64,000 bases of DNA, taken from assembly GCA_020226215.1 (NCBI GenBank), contig CM035234.1, positions 18,256,713-18,320,712 of the forward strand, read 5' to 3'. A program made the translations under genes and the position numbers. Position 1 is the first letter of the stretch. Every line of letters starts with the position of its first letter. Under the pieces are notes generated by a model, which worked only from the letters and a program-made list of their open reading frames with translations, ran no database searches and had not been told where the DNA came from. The stretch is from Sindora glabra (Eukaryota > Streptophyta > Magnoliopsida > Fabales > Fabaceae). Below are positions 33,951 through 44,262 of the stretch, in pieces.

Positions 33951-36882
33951 GATTGTCAACAAGGAAAAGAGAAGAAACAAAAATGGAAAGTTGATTCAAA
34001 AATATATTTCCGATACAAGCAGTATTGAAGTTTTAATATTGGACTTTTTTATAATCAAAATAATAACATAAATAATTCGACCAGACAACTCACATTAAAA
34101 GAATGAAAATGAAATGTAATGCTGATAAAGCAACACTTTATTGCTTAAAACTCATGGTAAGATTTTCATTTGTTCTTTTTTTTTTGGGTGATATTTTGTG
34201 TTTAGTTTGACTATAAAAATTGCACGAAAGCCTTTTTTTTAATACATTAACCTCTTCCTGATTTTTAATAAAATTATACGAATATCTCTTTTAACTACAA
34301 AATTTACTTAATTAGACCTCCCTTAAAATATAAAGTATATTATATATATTTAATTTCAAATATGAATTTTTATCAAGGAATGATAAAAAATTATTAAACA
34401 ATTCAATCTACCACTATAAGATAATCTAAACTTTTGTGATAAAAAATATATTAATTAAGTTTAAAAAATAAATATGATTGACGAAAAATTTGTAAATATC
34501 ATCATTTTTTAGCCATTTAAGCTTAATGTTTCTATTTGAAGGCAAAATACTTAGATTAGCATATATATTATTTGATTTAAATTTATGGTATTTTTATCAT
34601 TTTGCTAAATAAGAATTTAAATTTGAGAATAATCTTATTTTATGTTTGTAAAAACCTATAAATAAGTTTTGAAGTTAACACCATGCTTGGGAGAGTGGGG
34701 AGAAAAGGCAAGTAAAAGAGAATTTTAAATTTCAAAATTTTCATTTGCCTGAATTGAAAGAATAGAGAGAGAAAAGAAAATTGAAGTACAAAAACGGTGG
34801 TTATTAGGAAAGGACTTAGGTAGTCCGCTAGCGTAGTGATGTATTGTTATATCATTAAATTTAATTGTACATCAAATTTATATTTTTATTTTAAAATTAA
34901 ATTTTATATACAATATGATAACATATTAATGATTAAATCTTTTAGTATACTAGTATACTATTACGTTTGTGGTGTACCATAGATTTTTCATGTTATTATC
35001 TTTATATTTTATCATTTTAAACTTTTCTTTTCTTCACATTTTTTCCTACTAACTAACTTTCTGTTTTGTTTTTTTTTTTTTTTCATCAAATTTTTCCTTA
35101 TCCAAGCATAGGGTTAGAGAGAAAGTTTTTCTAAAACTTTATTAAACCTGACATGTCATAATATATTTTTCTTTGTAGATCTTATCTCATCCATGATTTT
35201 GTTTATTTGAGTTTGAAATTTTTTCACACTAAATTATTCATGTATTTTTATACTACTTTGATTAATTTAATTATCTTGTTTTCTAGGGTTAACATTTATC
35301 CCAAAATGGACTCAATTGTATCGTTAGAAGATTGTGATGGATTTGAGATATATGGAAGCATATTTGCCATCTACTAAAAATCGTAAAATTCCATAACAAC
35401 TAGATATGTTCATAAGTTACGTTGTCAAGTTTTGGAGTAAACTTTTCATGCATAATTATATGAAACATAATAGCCTAAAGCTAAATTTGGATTGTTTAAT
35501 TTTTAAAAAAATTGGCTTAGTGCAAATCGATTAAAATTATATATACCTAATGCCTAACTTGAAAGTTTGATTAATTTTTTCATTATTATTATAAGTAAAG
35601 AATATTTTTATATAAAAATACATTTTTAATAAATACTAGAATATTTAAATATATAAAACATTTAATTATATCAAATTAAATATTTTTATATTTAAATAAT
35701 TATATATAATTATTTTTATAATATATAATTATATTAATAAAAATAATTTTATATAATCGAGTTGATCCGACTGACCCATTTCATAATATTATAATCAGAA
35801 TTTGATCCAAATATTAACTGAATCACAAAAGAATCTAATAAATATAGAATAGTTTTAAAAAAAATTCAAACTTTATATTTTTTTGAAGTTGGGCATATGC
35901 ATGTCTAATAACAATAATAATAATGATCAGGGGAGAGGAAGAGAGAGAGAGTAGGAGTTCATAGAAACAAACATTCATTTGTAATTGTAGTTTGTTCTTT
36001 ACTTATACCTTATTCCTCTTACCATTTTAAATAAGAACTTCGACTTCGATATTAACGTGAAGATGCCAAAAAATAATGTAACCCAATATACCAATCACAG
36101 TAGTAGAAAACGTAACTGCAGAGGCTCTTTTTGACAAAAAAATGATTTAAATATTTACATTTTTATTGAATGGTTTATTAGTAATTAGAAATTAAATAGT
36201 ATTCATGCTACTCCAATGCGCTGCCTAATGTTTCCTTCAATGTATTTTCTATGACTTCTTTTTATCACTAATTAAAACAATTTGCAGGAACCAAATTTTA
36301 AAACGGTTGAGATTAGATTTATATTTAAATATAAATATAATATTTTGAAATACTTATTTAAATATAATATTGATAAAAAAATTCTAATCTTCTTATCATA
36401 ATATATCAACTAAACTATTTACAAAGAAGATGAGTTGAGATTACACTTATATAAAATCATAAATTATAAAATACCTCTTTCAATATTATATTAATGTGAC
36501 ATCTGCATTTTTAATGGTATATTTTATAAATTTAAAAATTATATTTTTATTTATAGAATTAAAACTTTATCAAATTAATTTCTAATTTACATATTACTCC
36601 ATTCTATTTTAGCAATATAAAGTACAACTTATTAGTATTTACACTCACCAGAATTTTTATTGGGAAATTAACAATTAAATTTAGCAAAAGTTAGTGAAGT
36701 ATAGTGAAGTCTAACCTGCAAAACGCACTCCACACTTAAAAAAACATGATATTTTCGAAATTACCTATCTGTTTAGAGTAGGGTAAACAATTATAAAAAA
36801 AAAAAGATAGTAAATACTAGACCATCATAAAAGGATTAAAAAAACAGGATATAGAAATAAACTACTACAAAAATAGAATTTG
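33951..36882. other. AT-rich noncoding DNA
   Basis: No gene is supported in about 2.9 kb. Some short purine runs (GGGGAGAGGAAGAGAGAGAG at 35930-35949) and T runs occur, but nothing that defines a feature. Confidence 0.45.
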
Positions 36883-36890
36883 TAAACATA

Positions 36891-37694
36891 TGTTGGTCAG
36901 TTTCTCAAGTGGATTTATAATATCTTTTATATTTATTATTCAGTATAAAGGTTGAAAAGAAAAAGAAATTAAAACAAATTCAAAATTTAAAATTTGTGTC
37001 ATTGATTGGGCTAGGCTTGAAAGCCAAATATCTTTGACATAAGAAGCCAAAATTGACTTTGTGCGTGAGCTTTTGAAGAAGCCTCAATTAAAAGGCCTAT
37101 ACCATAAAACGCTCAGGGTGACGTGCATAAAAAAGGATTATTGCCTTGAATTGGATAACCGAAGCCGAAGCTGTGGGTTGCATCTGGTTTGCAACGATGC
37201 AAAGGAGAAAGAAGAGGTTGCACGGGCTTTTTTATCTAAATTATACTAGAAGATTTATCATTTTATTTATTCATATTCCCATCAAATTTAAGTATATTAT
37301 TTCTGGTAATTTGGGTAATATAAGACATTTTTTATTGGGTTTTTTTCTTTTTCTCTATTGGGTTGTTTTATATATTAATCAGTAATAATTATTGTATTGG
37401 TTTTATTAAGAATTTCAATTATTTCAATAAAAAAATTTATACCAAAGGTTTCCTAAAATTTCTAAGAAAATATTATATCTATTATTTTATTAGTGAAATT
37501 TTTTACTAAAATAGATCTCATGATTTTTTACTCTCACATTAAGGGATTTTTTATGTTAAAATCATCAATATCCTAATTTATTTTTCTTATATTAAGTCCT
37601 GGTGATTTATTTAATTGTATGTGTGGGGAAAGTTAATCTAAGTGAGTTATTTAATAGCTACTACATGTTATTCTAATCCCATTTTTTCTTAGCA
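36891..37694 (+). repeat. 5' LTR of the copia element
   Basis: It begins TGTTGGTCAGTTTCTC and ends TTTCTTAGCA. Shared blocks with the 3' LTR include AAGCCAAAATTG, GGATTATTGCCTTGAATTGG, AGGAGAAAGAAGAG and TTTTTCTTTTCTCTATTGG-like sequence. The two LTRs are clearly diverged (about 80% by eye). The frames at 37061-37249 and 37146-37385 are LTR sequence, not genes. Confidence 0.9.
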
Positions 37695-37696
37695 AA

Positions 37697-37710
37697 TGAT
37701 ATCAAAGCTC
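37697..37710 (+). other. Primer-binding site (tRNA-Met-like)
   Basis: TGATATCAAAGCTC follows the LTR after two bases. It matches the initiator-Met site TGGTATCAGAGC at 10 of the first 12 positions. Confidence 0.8.
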
Positions 37711-37774
37711 AAGTTCTAGTATATTTTAATTATGTGAAAATAGAGACTAATATAAGTAGAATAGTATTTTAGAA

Positions 37775-38370
37775 TGATGAGAATTATGGTTTTGGGAAGA
37801 AGAAGGAAGATTTGCTTTATGTGAAAGAATATTATTTGCCTATATTTGCTACTAAAAAATCAAAAAATAAATTAGATTTAAAATGAAGTTTGTTGCACAA
37901 GAAGTTTTATGGATATATCAAATAGTGGGTAGAAGAAAATGTGTGGAATCATACTGAAGAGGAGAAATATGCTTGCATATTATGGATTAAACTTGAAAAG
38001 TTGTATGCTAAAAAGATCGAGAATAATATTATATTCTTGATAAAGCAAATGATGAATATAAAATATCAAGATGGCACTCCGATGATAAATTACTTGAATA
38101 AGTATTAAACTATTATTAATTAGCTTTCTATTATAGGTCTCAGATTTGAAAATGAAGTTTAGGACTTAATGCTTCTTTGTTCTTTACTAAACTCATGAGA
38201 GATATTCATAATGTCTATATTTAACTCTACTCTAGATGGCATGATGATTATGAAAATTGCTAAAAACAGTATCTTGAATGAAGAGTTAAAAGGGAAATTA
38301 TAAGGTCCTTCTTCACAGTTAGATGTTATGATTGCTCAGTTTAGAGGGATAAGTAAAAATTAGGGTACCA
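37775..38370 (+). pseudogene. gag: Copia gag remnant (UBN2-type)
   Basis: Fragments in order are NYGFGKKKEDLLYVKEYY, LLHKKFYGYI, WVEENVWNHTEEEKYACILW, KLEKLYAKKIENN, FLIKQMMNIKYQDGTPMINY and LNKY. Then come a weakly matching middle and ILNEELKGKL. These are the hallmark segments of copia gag polyproteins (particle protein). At least six stops break the frame, for example after LNKY and after RFENEV. Confidence 0.85.
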
Positions 38371-38409
38371 AAATTAGAAATTAGAGTAGAAGCAAATTCA
38401 AATTTTGAT

Positions 38410-38625
38410 TTGAAAATGTTGAGTGCCATTATTGTGGCAAAAAAAAGATATATTAAGAAATATTATTGGAAATTGAAAAAGAATGATAATGACAATAGTC
38501 ATATAGAAAAAGGGAAAGGTAAAGAAGATGAAAGTAGTAAAGGTAGGGTTAATGCAACTGTAGATCATTTTCTTATGGTTTTTGAAGATAATGTCATCTA
38601 TCTTGCAAAAAATGAAACTAGTTAG
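38410..38625 (+). pseudogene. Copia nucleocapsid zinc knuckle remnant
   Basis: CHYCGKKRYIKKYYWKLKK begins at 38424. The family pattern is CxxCxxxxHxxxxC. Here the first two Cys remain but the His position reads Tyr and the last Cys reads Tyr, so zinc and RNA binding would be lost. A lysine-rich linker follows, then a TAG stop at 38623-38625. Confidence 0.8.
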
Positions 38626-38900
38626 GTAATTGATAATGGTATTTCCAACTATATTACATATAGGAGGGACATTTTTTTCATCTTACACCCTTAGTAATTT
38701 TAGAGATGTAAGATTAGCATATGAAAATGTTGTAAAGTATGTTAGTATTGGAGATGTTATTCTAGAAACATCAAATGGAACCAAAATAACTCTCAAGCAA
38801 GTAAAACATGTTATTATTCTAAACATTTACCTGAACCTACTCTCTATAGATAAACTTTATGAAGAAGGCTATAACAATTTCTTCTCATGTGACTAGTGAA
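38626..38900 (+). pseudogene. Copia aspartic protease remnant
   Basis: VIDNGIS at 38626-38646 corresponds to the catalytic DSGA motif, with Ser changed to Asn and a frameshift directly after. The frame then continues as FRDVRLAYENVVKYVSIGDV, ILETSNGTKITLKQVKHV and LNLLSIDKLYEEGYNN up to TAG at 38894-38896. The order matches copia protease followed by the gag-preintegrase segment. Confidence 0.85.
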
Positions 38901-39680
38901 AGCTTACTAAAGGTTCTATGGTTATGGTTAAAGGTTATTTTATATTTTTCTTGGCTTAAGCAAAAATTGTTAGAGACATTGTTAATTCTGTAGAGTTAAA
39001 TGATGAAATTGAGTTATACCATAAAATGTTGTGTCATATAAGTGAAAAATGGATTGCTACTATAGCTAAAAGAATTGCATTATGTGGAGCATAAAGTTTA
39101 TATTTACAAAAGTGTGATCATTGTCTAGCTGGAAAATGGAATAGGCTAGCCTTTAAGAGTCATCCACCTTCCAAAAAAATTAAAGATTCTTAAATTGGTG
39201 CATTTTGATGTGTATGGTCTTATAAGTACAAGAATGCTTCACAATTCTCTTTATTTTGTTGCCTTCATTGATGAGCACTTTAAAAAGATTTAGGTATATG
39301 CACTAAAGACAAAAGACTAAGTGCTTGGGTTATTCAAACAATTTCAAGCCTTAGTTGAAAAAGAAACAAGGAAGAAGTTGAAATGCATACACATTGACAA
39401 TGAAGGTGAATAATTAGGATGTTTTGATGTTTATTACATAGAATAAGGTATCAGACATAAAAATAGACTACCAAATACTCTTTAGTTGAATGTCTCAACT
39501 AAAAGAATGAATAGAATATTGGTTAAGAGAGTTAGATGTTTGCTTTTACATGTTAAACTACCAAAAACTTTTTAGGCTAAAGCCTTGAATACAACTATGC
39601 ATGCTTTTAATCTTTCATTATATGTTCCTTTATAGTTCGAGGTACTAAAAAGGTTTAGTTATGTAGATTGTTCCTTCTAT
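38901..39680 (+). pseudogene. Copia integrase remnant, catalytic Glu lost
   Basis: The pre-integrase zinc region is visible (ELYHKMLCHISEK, then KCDHCLAGKWNR). The rve core follows: LVHFDVYGLISTR carries the first catalytic Asp, and IHIDNEGE the second. At the third position the family reads AERMNRT. Here the frame reads TKRMNRI, with AAA (Lys) at 39501-39503 in place of the catalytic Glu. Several stops and frameshifts interrupt it. Confidence 0.85.
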
Positions 39681-39711
39681 CCATTTATGAGTTTTTGCAT
39701 ATAAAGCATTT

Positions 39712-39897
39712 ATGTATATTCTCAAGGATGAGAGATCCAAGCTTGATGTGAAAACAAAGCAATGTATGTTTTTGAGTTATGGTGAGGATGAATTTGGCTA
39801 TAGATTCTATGATCTTGTTGAAAAGAAATTGATTAGAAACAAAGATGTTGTGTTTATAAAAGACCAAATATTAAAAGGCATTAGTAAGGAAAAGTAG
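39712..39897 (+). pseudogene. Copia integrase C-terminal segment
   Basis: A 61-codon open piece reads LKDERSKLDVKTKQCMFLSY, then GEDEFGYRFYDLVEKKLIRN and KDVVF. This segment follows the rve core in copia polyproteins. It is the best preserved coding stretch of the element. Confidence 0.9.
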
Positions 39898-40194
39898 TGA
39901 CACCTTAGTATAGTGAACCATCACCTAATTTAGATATAATTAGTCTAAGAGAAGAGAAAGATAAAATTGAAGCTAAAAATTTTAAGCATGATGCAATTGA
40001 TGCAAATGGCCTTACATAAAATGAAAGAAATGGCAATGTTTATGGTAAATAGCAAGCACCAAAGGCTCTAATTATTGCACTAAGAAGATTCATTTGTATT
40101 AGACAACCTTCTACAAGGTAAATTGAAATGAATTTATTCTTTTAACTGATGAAGGAGAGTTCAAATGTTATGATAAGGTTATAGAAAATGAACA

Positions 40195-40566
40195 TTAAAT
40201 CGAGCGGATTAAAGCTATACAAGATGAAATGAAACCTTTACATTAAAATCATACCTATGAGTTAGTAAAAATATCAAAAACTTTGGAAGAACAAATAATT
40301 GTATAGAATAAAGAATGAAAATGATAGCTTTAGGCCTTAATATAAAGCAAGACTGGCTATGAAAAGATTTAATCAAATAAAAGGAATTAATTTCAATGAA
40401 ATTTTTTTTCTATTGTGAGAATGTCTTTTATTCATACTATGCTTAATTTAGTAGCTAGTTTAATTTGGAAATTAAATAGATGGATGTGAAGATAACTTTT
40501 CTTCATGGTGATTTAGAAGAAGAGATTTACATGGAGCAGCTATAGTGTTTTTAAGTAAAAGGAAAA

Positions 40567-40619
<53 letters not shown>

Positions 40620-41135
40620 TTGAGGAAGAGTTTTTATGGCCTAAAATAGCTTTCTAGACAATGGTAAAAAAGTTTAAGTCAGTTATGGGGGAGCAAGGCT
40701 ACTAAAAGAGAATCTCTTATTATTATGTGTTTGTCTGAAAATTCTCTAATGATTTTTTTCATTGTTCTTTTACTTTATGTAGATGATACTTTGATTGTTG
40801 GCAAGAATGCTATAAGAATTGTTGAACTGAAGGAATGATTGAGTAAGTCTTTTACCATGAAAGATATGAGTCAAGCAAAATAAATTTTAGGTATGTTGAT
40901 TGCTTGGGATAGAGATGCAAGTAAGCTTTATTTGTCACAAATAAAGTACATTAAAAAGGTACTTTAGAGGTGCGGCATGGAAAATTCCAAAGTTATTTCT
41001 AATTCTCTTACTACTCACTTTAAATTGAGTACTAAGTAATGTCTAACAATGAATATGGAATATTAAGATATGAAGAGAATTCCTTATGTCTTAACAGTTG
41101 GAAGTTTACTTATGTCATGGTATATATTAGACTTG
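40195..41135 (+). pseudogene. Copia reverse transcriptase remnant (RVT_2)
   Basis: ERIKAIQDEMKPL at about 40202 opens the domain. LRKSFYGLK and SRQW mark the thumb-side motif after the microsatellite. LLLYVDDTLIVGKNA holds the catalytic YVDD at 40776-40787, intact. SKSFTMKDM, ILGMLI and LYLSQIKYIKKVL follow. Stops and frameshifts are frequent. The TA microsatellite at 40569-40618 splits the domain at a point where the frame normally continues, so it grew after the element died. Confidence 0.9.
40569..40618. repeat. TA microsatellite inside the dead reverse transcriptase
   Basis: (AT)25, uninterrupted. Confidence 0.95.
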
Positions 41136-41139
41136 ACAT

Positions 41140-41735
41140 TGCTCATTTTGTTGGCACAATAAGTCATTTTATCTTAAATCCAAGTAAAAAGCATTGGGAT
41201 GCTATAAAATGAATTAAAAGTTACCTTTGATGTATGACAAATTTAAGCTTATGTGTTGGAGTTAAAAAACCTTTACTATTGGTTTTACTAATGTAGACTG
41301 ACCTAGAGATATTGATTCTCAAAAGTCTACTTTTAGATACTTTATCAAATTTGTAAAAGGAGTTGTAGCATAGCAATCTAAATTGCAGAAGTGTGTTGCT
41401 TTTTCAATAATAGAGGTAAAATTTATTGCAATAACGAAAGCATGTAAAGAATTGTTATAAATAAAGAAGTTTCTTTAAGAAATGGATTTAAGGAGGATTG
41501 TTATATTTTGTTTTGTAACAATCAGAGTGTAATACAACTTGGTAAGAATTATGCTTTCCATGTAAGGTCAAAACATATTAATATTCATTACCATTGGATA
41601 CAAGATGTTTTAAATAATAAGTTGCTAGAACTTGATAAAGTTCATACAAAAAATAATGATGTTATAGGTTGACTAAATCTTTACCAAAGGAGAAGCTTGA
41701 GGCGTGTTGTTTGATAATTGGAATGGTGGTATTCC
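41140..41735 (+). pseudogene. Copia RNase H remnant
   Basis: Segments DIDSQKSTFRYF, QSKLQKCVAFS, ITKACKELL and VRIMLSM/HVRSKHINIHYHW-like pieces appear in different frames up to about 41690. They end with GGIPHLIKKGEI, which overlaps the polypurine tract. This matches the copia RNase H C-terminus with many lesions. Confidence 0.8.
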
Positions 41736-41744
41736 CCACTTAAT

Positions 41745-41757
41745 AAAAAAGGGGAGA
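41745..41757 (+). other. Polypurine tract of the copia element
   Basis: AAAAAAGGGGAGA lies two bases before the 3' LTR start TGTTGGTAGG. Confidence 0.85.
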
Positions 41758-41759
41758 TT

Positions 41760-42526
41760 TGTTGGTAGGTTTCTCTTAAGTACACTTACAATAACCTTCA
41801 TATTTGTTATTTGGTAGGTTTCTCTTAAGTAGGCTTAGCTTGAAAGTCAAATTGCTTTCACGTGAGAAGCCAAAATTGGCTGTGTGTGTGAGGTAATTTT
41901 AGAGCCTTAAAAGGCTTATGCCATAAGATGCCTAGGGTGGTGTGCACAAAAAGGGATTATTGCCTTGAATTGGACAACAAAAGTAGAAGTTGAAGTTATT
42001 GGTTGCATCTAGTTTGCAATAGCACAAAGGAGAAAGAAGAGTTTGCATGCAATTTTTTATCCAAATTGTGCCAGAAGATTTATTACCTTATTTACTTAGA
42101 TTCACATCAAATTTTAGTATATTGTTCTCAGTAATTAGGGCAATCTAGTGCACATTTTTTTGCTGGATTTTTCTTTTCTCTATTGGCTAGTTTTATATAA
42201 TATTTAGTGATAATTATTATGTTGATTTTGTCAAGAATTTCACCTATTTTGGTGAAGATTGTTTATAGTGGTTGCTCTATAAAATTTTTAGAATGACATT
42301 ATATCTATTATTTTATTAATTAATTTTTTTTGACTAAATTAGATCACATAGCTTTTACTCTCAATTGAGAGGTTTTAAATGTTAAAAATTATTGATCTTA
42401 CAATTTATTTTTCTTGTGTTAATTTTTGGTGATTTATTTAATTATATATGTGGGAAAATTTAATCTGGATGATTTATTTAACTTCTATTGCAAGTTACTA
42501 TGATCTAGCCTTTTTTTCTCCTAATA
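41760..42526 (+). repeat. 3' LTR of the copia element
   Basis: It begins TGTTGGTAGGTTTCTC and ends TCTCCTAATA. A 19 bp segment, GGTAGGTTTCTCTTAAGTA, occurs twice in its start (41764-41782 and 41813-41831), a local duplication that the 5' LTR does not show. Confidence 0.9.
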
Positions 42527-42534
42527 TAAACATA

Positions 42535-43765
42535 TACAAAGAATGATACCATAATATGAAGCATCATCAAACACTTATTTTTTTTTTATAAAATGAAAAA
42601 TAGGATTTAAGAATATTAGACCATTATTTTCTCAAAATGAATAAAAGAACTAAAAATATAAAAGTTTCTCAACCTCTTTGCTAAATGCATCAAATGAAGA
42701 TATAAAGAAATAAGAAAAAAGCGCTTACCTTAATACAATGAACAATAGAAAGAAAATGCCAAATATTGAATCCATAAAAACAAAAGTAAAAAAAGGTATT
42801 AATAAAATATCACGGAACATCAAGGGAGAAAATATGACAAAGAAAACCAAAAATAATATAAAATAAACAAAGGAACTTCAAGCATCTACATACAAAAGGT
42901 GCAAGAGGAAGAGGAAAAAAAAGAAACCTACTTCTTTCACAGTTGATAATGGAGAAAACAACATAAATGCTCTTCAAATTGAAGGGCATAAAAGATGTGG
43001 AGTATACAAAGAAATAATAAAAGATTTTTTTTTGGATATCCGAGCAAATAATAAAGAGTTTGAATTTAAATTCAGAATTGATTAGATAAGGTCAATTTGT
43101 AAAGAAAACATGGCATTAACTACATGTAGTGGGATTAAAAATGGAAGATAATTTGCAAAGCATATTAAAGGAAAAAAATTAGATACCAATACAAATCAAA
43201 TCAACCAAAAATTGCAATGAAGATAAATTAGGGATTAAATGTCAAAATAGGAATCAAGCAAATTATATTTTGCGAAGGAAATTGGGAAAAAAGCATTAGA
43301 TTTCGTGAAAATCAGATTTGCAGAGTCAATGCCAAAATGATTAGATTTGGAAATAGTAAGAAAGGAACAATCTATAACATAAAAAACAACATTCACAAAT
43401 AACAAAAATAACATATATGTAAAATGATAGACTTAAAACAACATGGGACATACAATTAAAGTAAAGAGGAAAAAAATGTTTGAAAGCTCAACCGAGGAAC
43501 TCTTTGACCCGCAAACAATAAATGTAGATTCAATTTACTCAAGAAATGAATTAAAAAAAAGAAAAATCAAAAGAATGTCAAAGAAATGTCATAGGAAATC
43601 CAGAAAACCTTTTCTATTATAGAGGAGATTGTGTTACACTATTTAATTATTTTATTGTTGGATTAGGGATCAAAGGTGGCTTATTTATTTTATTGCTGGA
43701 TTAAGGACCACAGATGACAATCTTCTATTTCTTATATAACATATTACCGTAAGAAGCTCCGAAAT
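42535..43765. other. A-rich noncoding DNA
   Basis: The plus strand is unusually A-rich here (AAAAATATAAAAG, AAAGAAACC, AAGAAAATGCC words). No gene on either strand is supported. Two related T-rich lines (ATTATTTTATTGTTGGATTA and TTATTTTATTGCTGGATTAA at about 43650 and 43691) form a short local duplication. Confidence 0.45.
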
Positions 43766-44262
43766 CCTTATTTCTAATTTATAATTTTTTACTTCTAAAT
43801 TTAAATTTGGTGAAAATTTTAATTTCCTCCAATATTTCTGATCATGTACATAAAAGCTCTACTTATTATTTTTTTAATAAATAAATTGCTGAATGAAGAA
43901 TTACATTGAGTTTTATGTTAACTATTTATACTTGTTCCTCACACTTATTTTTGCTCAATCAGACTTATAATATTGTCAAATCATGCGCATCGTGTTGAAG
44001 TGACTGGATGTTTAACTATAAATAGTGTATACAAAGATTAATTCCCATGAGTCTAAATAAACAAATTATTGAATAAAGAGTTATCACATTAAATTGTAAA
44101 TAAAATCTCTTAACATATATATTAATTTGCATGAATAATTTAAAAATTACTTCTAATTTGTTTCAGTATGCCACTAATTTGTAATGATTATATTGAGAGT
44201 CATGTATATTTGTGTAATTTTAACCGATAGGGCTAACCTAAATGAGTACATATAAAACATTA
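43766..44262 (+). repeat. Family A, copy 9, near full length
   Basis: All modules are present in order: TTTTAATTTCCTCCAATATT, CATGTACATAAAAGCTCTAC, GTTAACTATTTATACTTGTT, a TATTGTCAAATCATGCGCAT module, GAGTCTAAATAAACAAATTA, TTTGCATGAATAATTTAAAA and GCTAACCTAAATGAGTACAT at the end. It is the best plus-strand counterpart of copy 1. Confidence 0.75.

Larger units (their letters stand above)
36883..42534 (+). mobile_element. Ty1/copia retrotransposon, structurally complete but coding-dead, about 5.6 kb
   Basis: TAAACATA stands at 36883-36890 and again at 42527-42534, directly outside the LTRs. The element has LTRs (36891-37694 and 41760-42526), a tRNA-Met-like primer site, gag, zinc knuckle, protease, integrase, reverse transcriptase, RNase H and a polypurine tract. 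Integrase precedes reverse transcriptase, which defines copia order. Every domain has stops or frameshifts, so it cannot move on its own. The duplication looks longer than the usual 5 bp, so the exact LTR end could be off by three bases. Confidence 0.93.
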
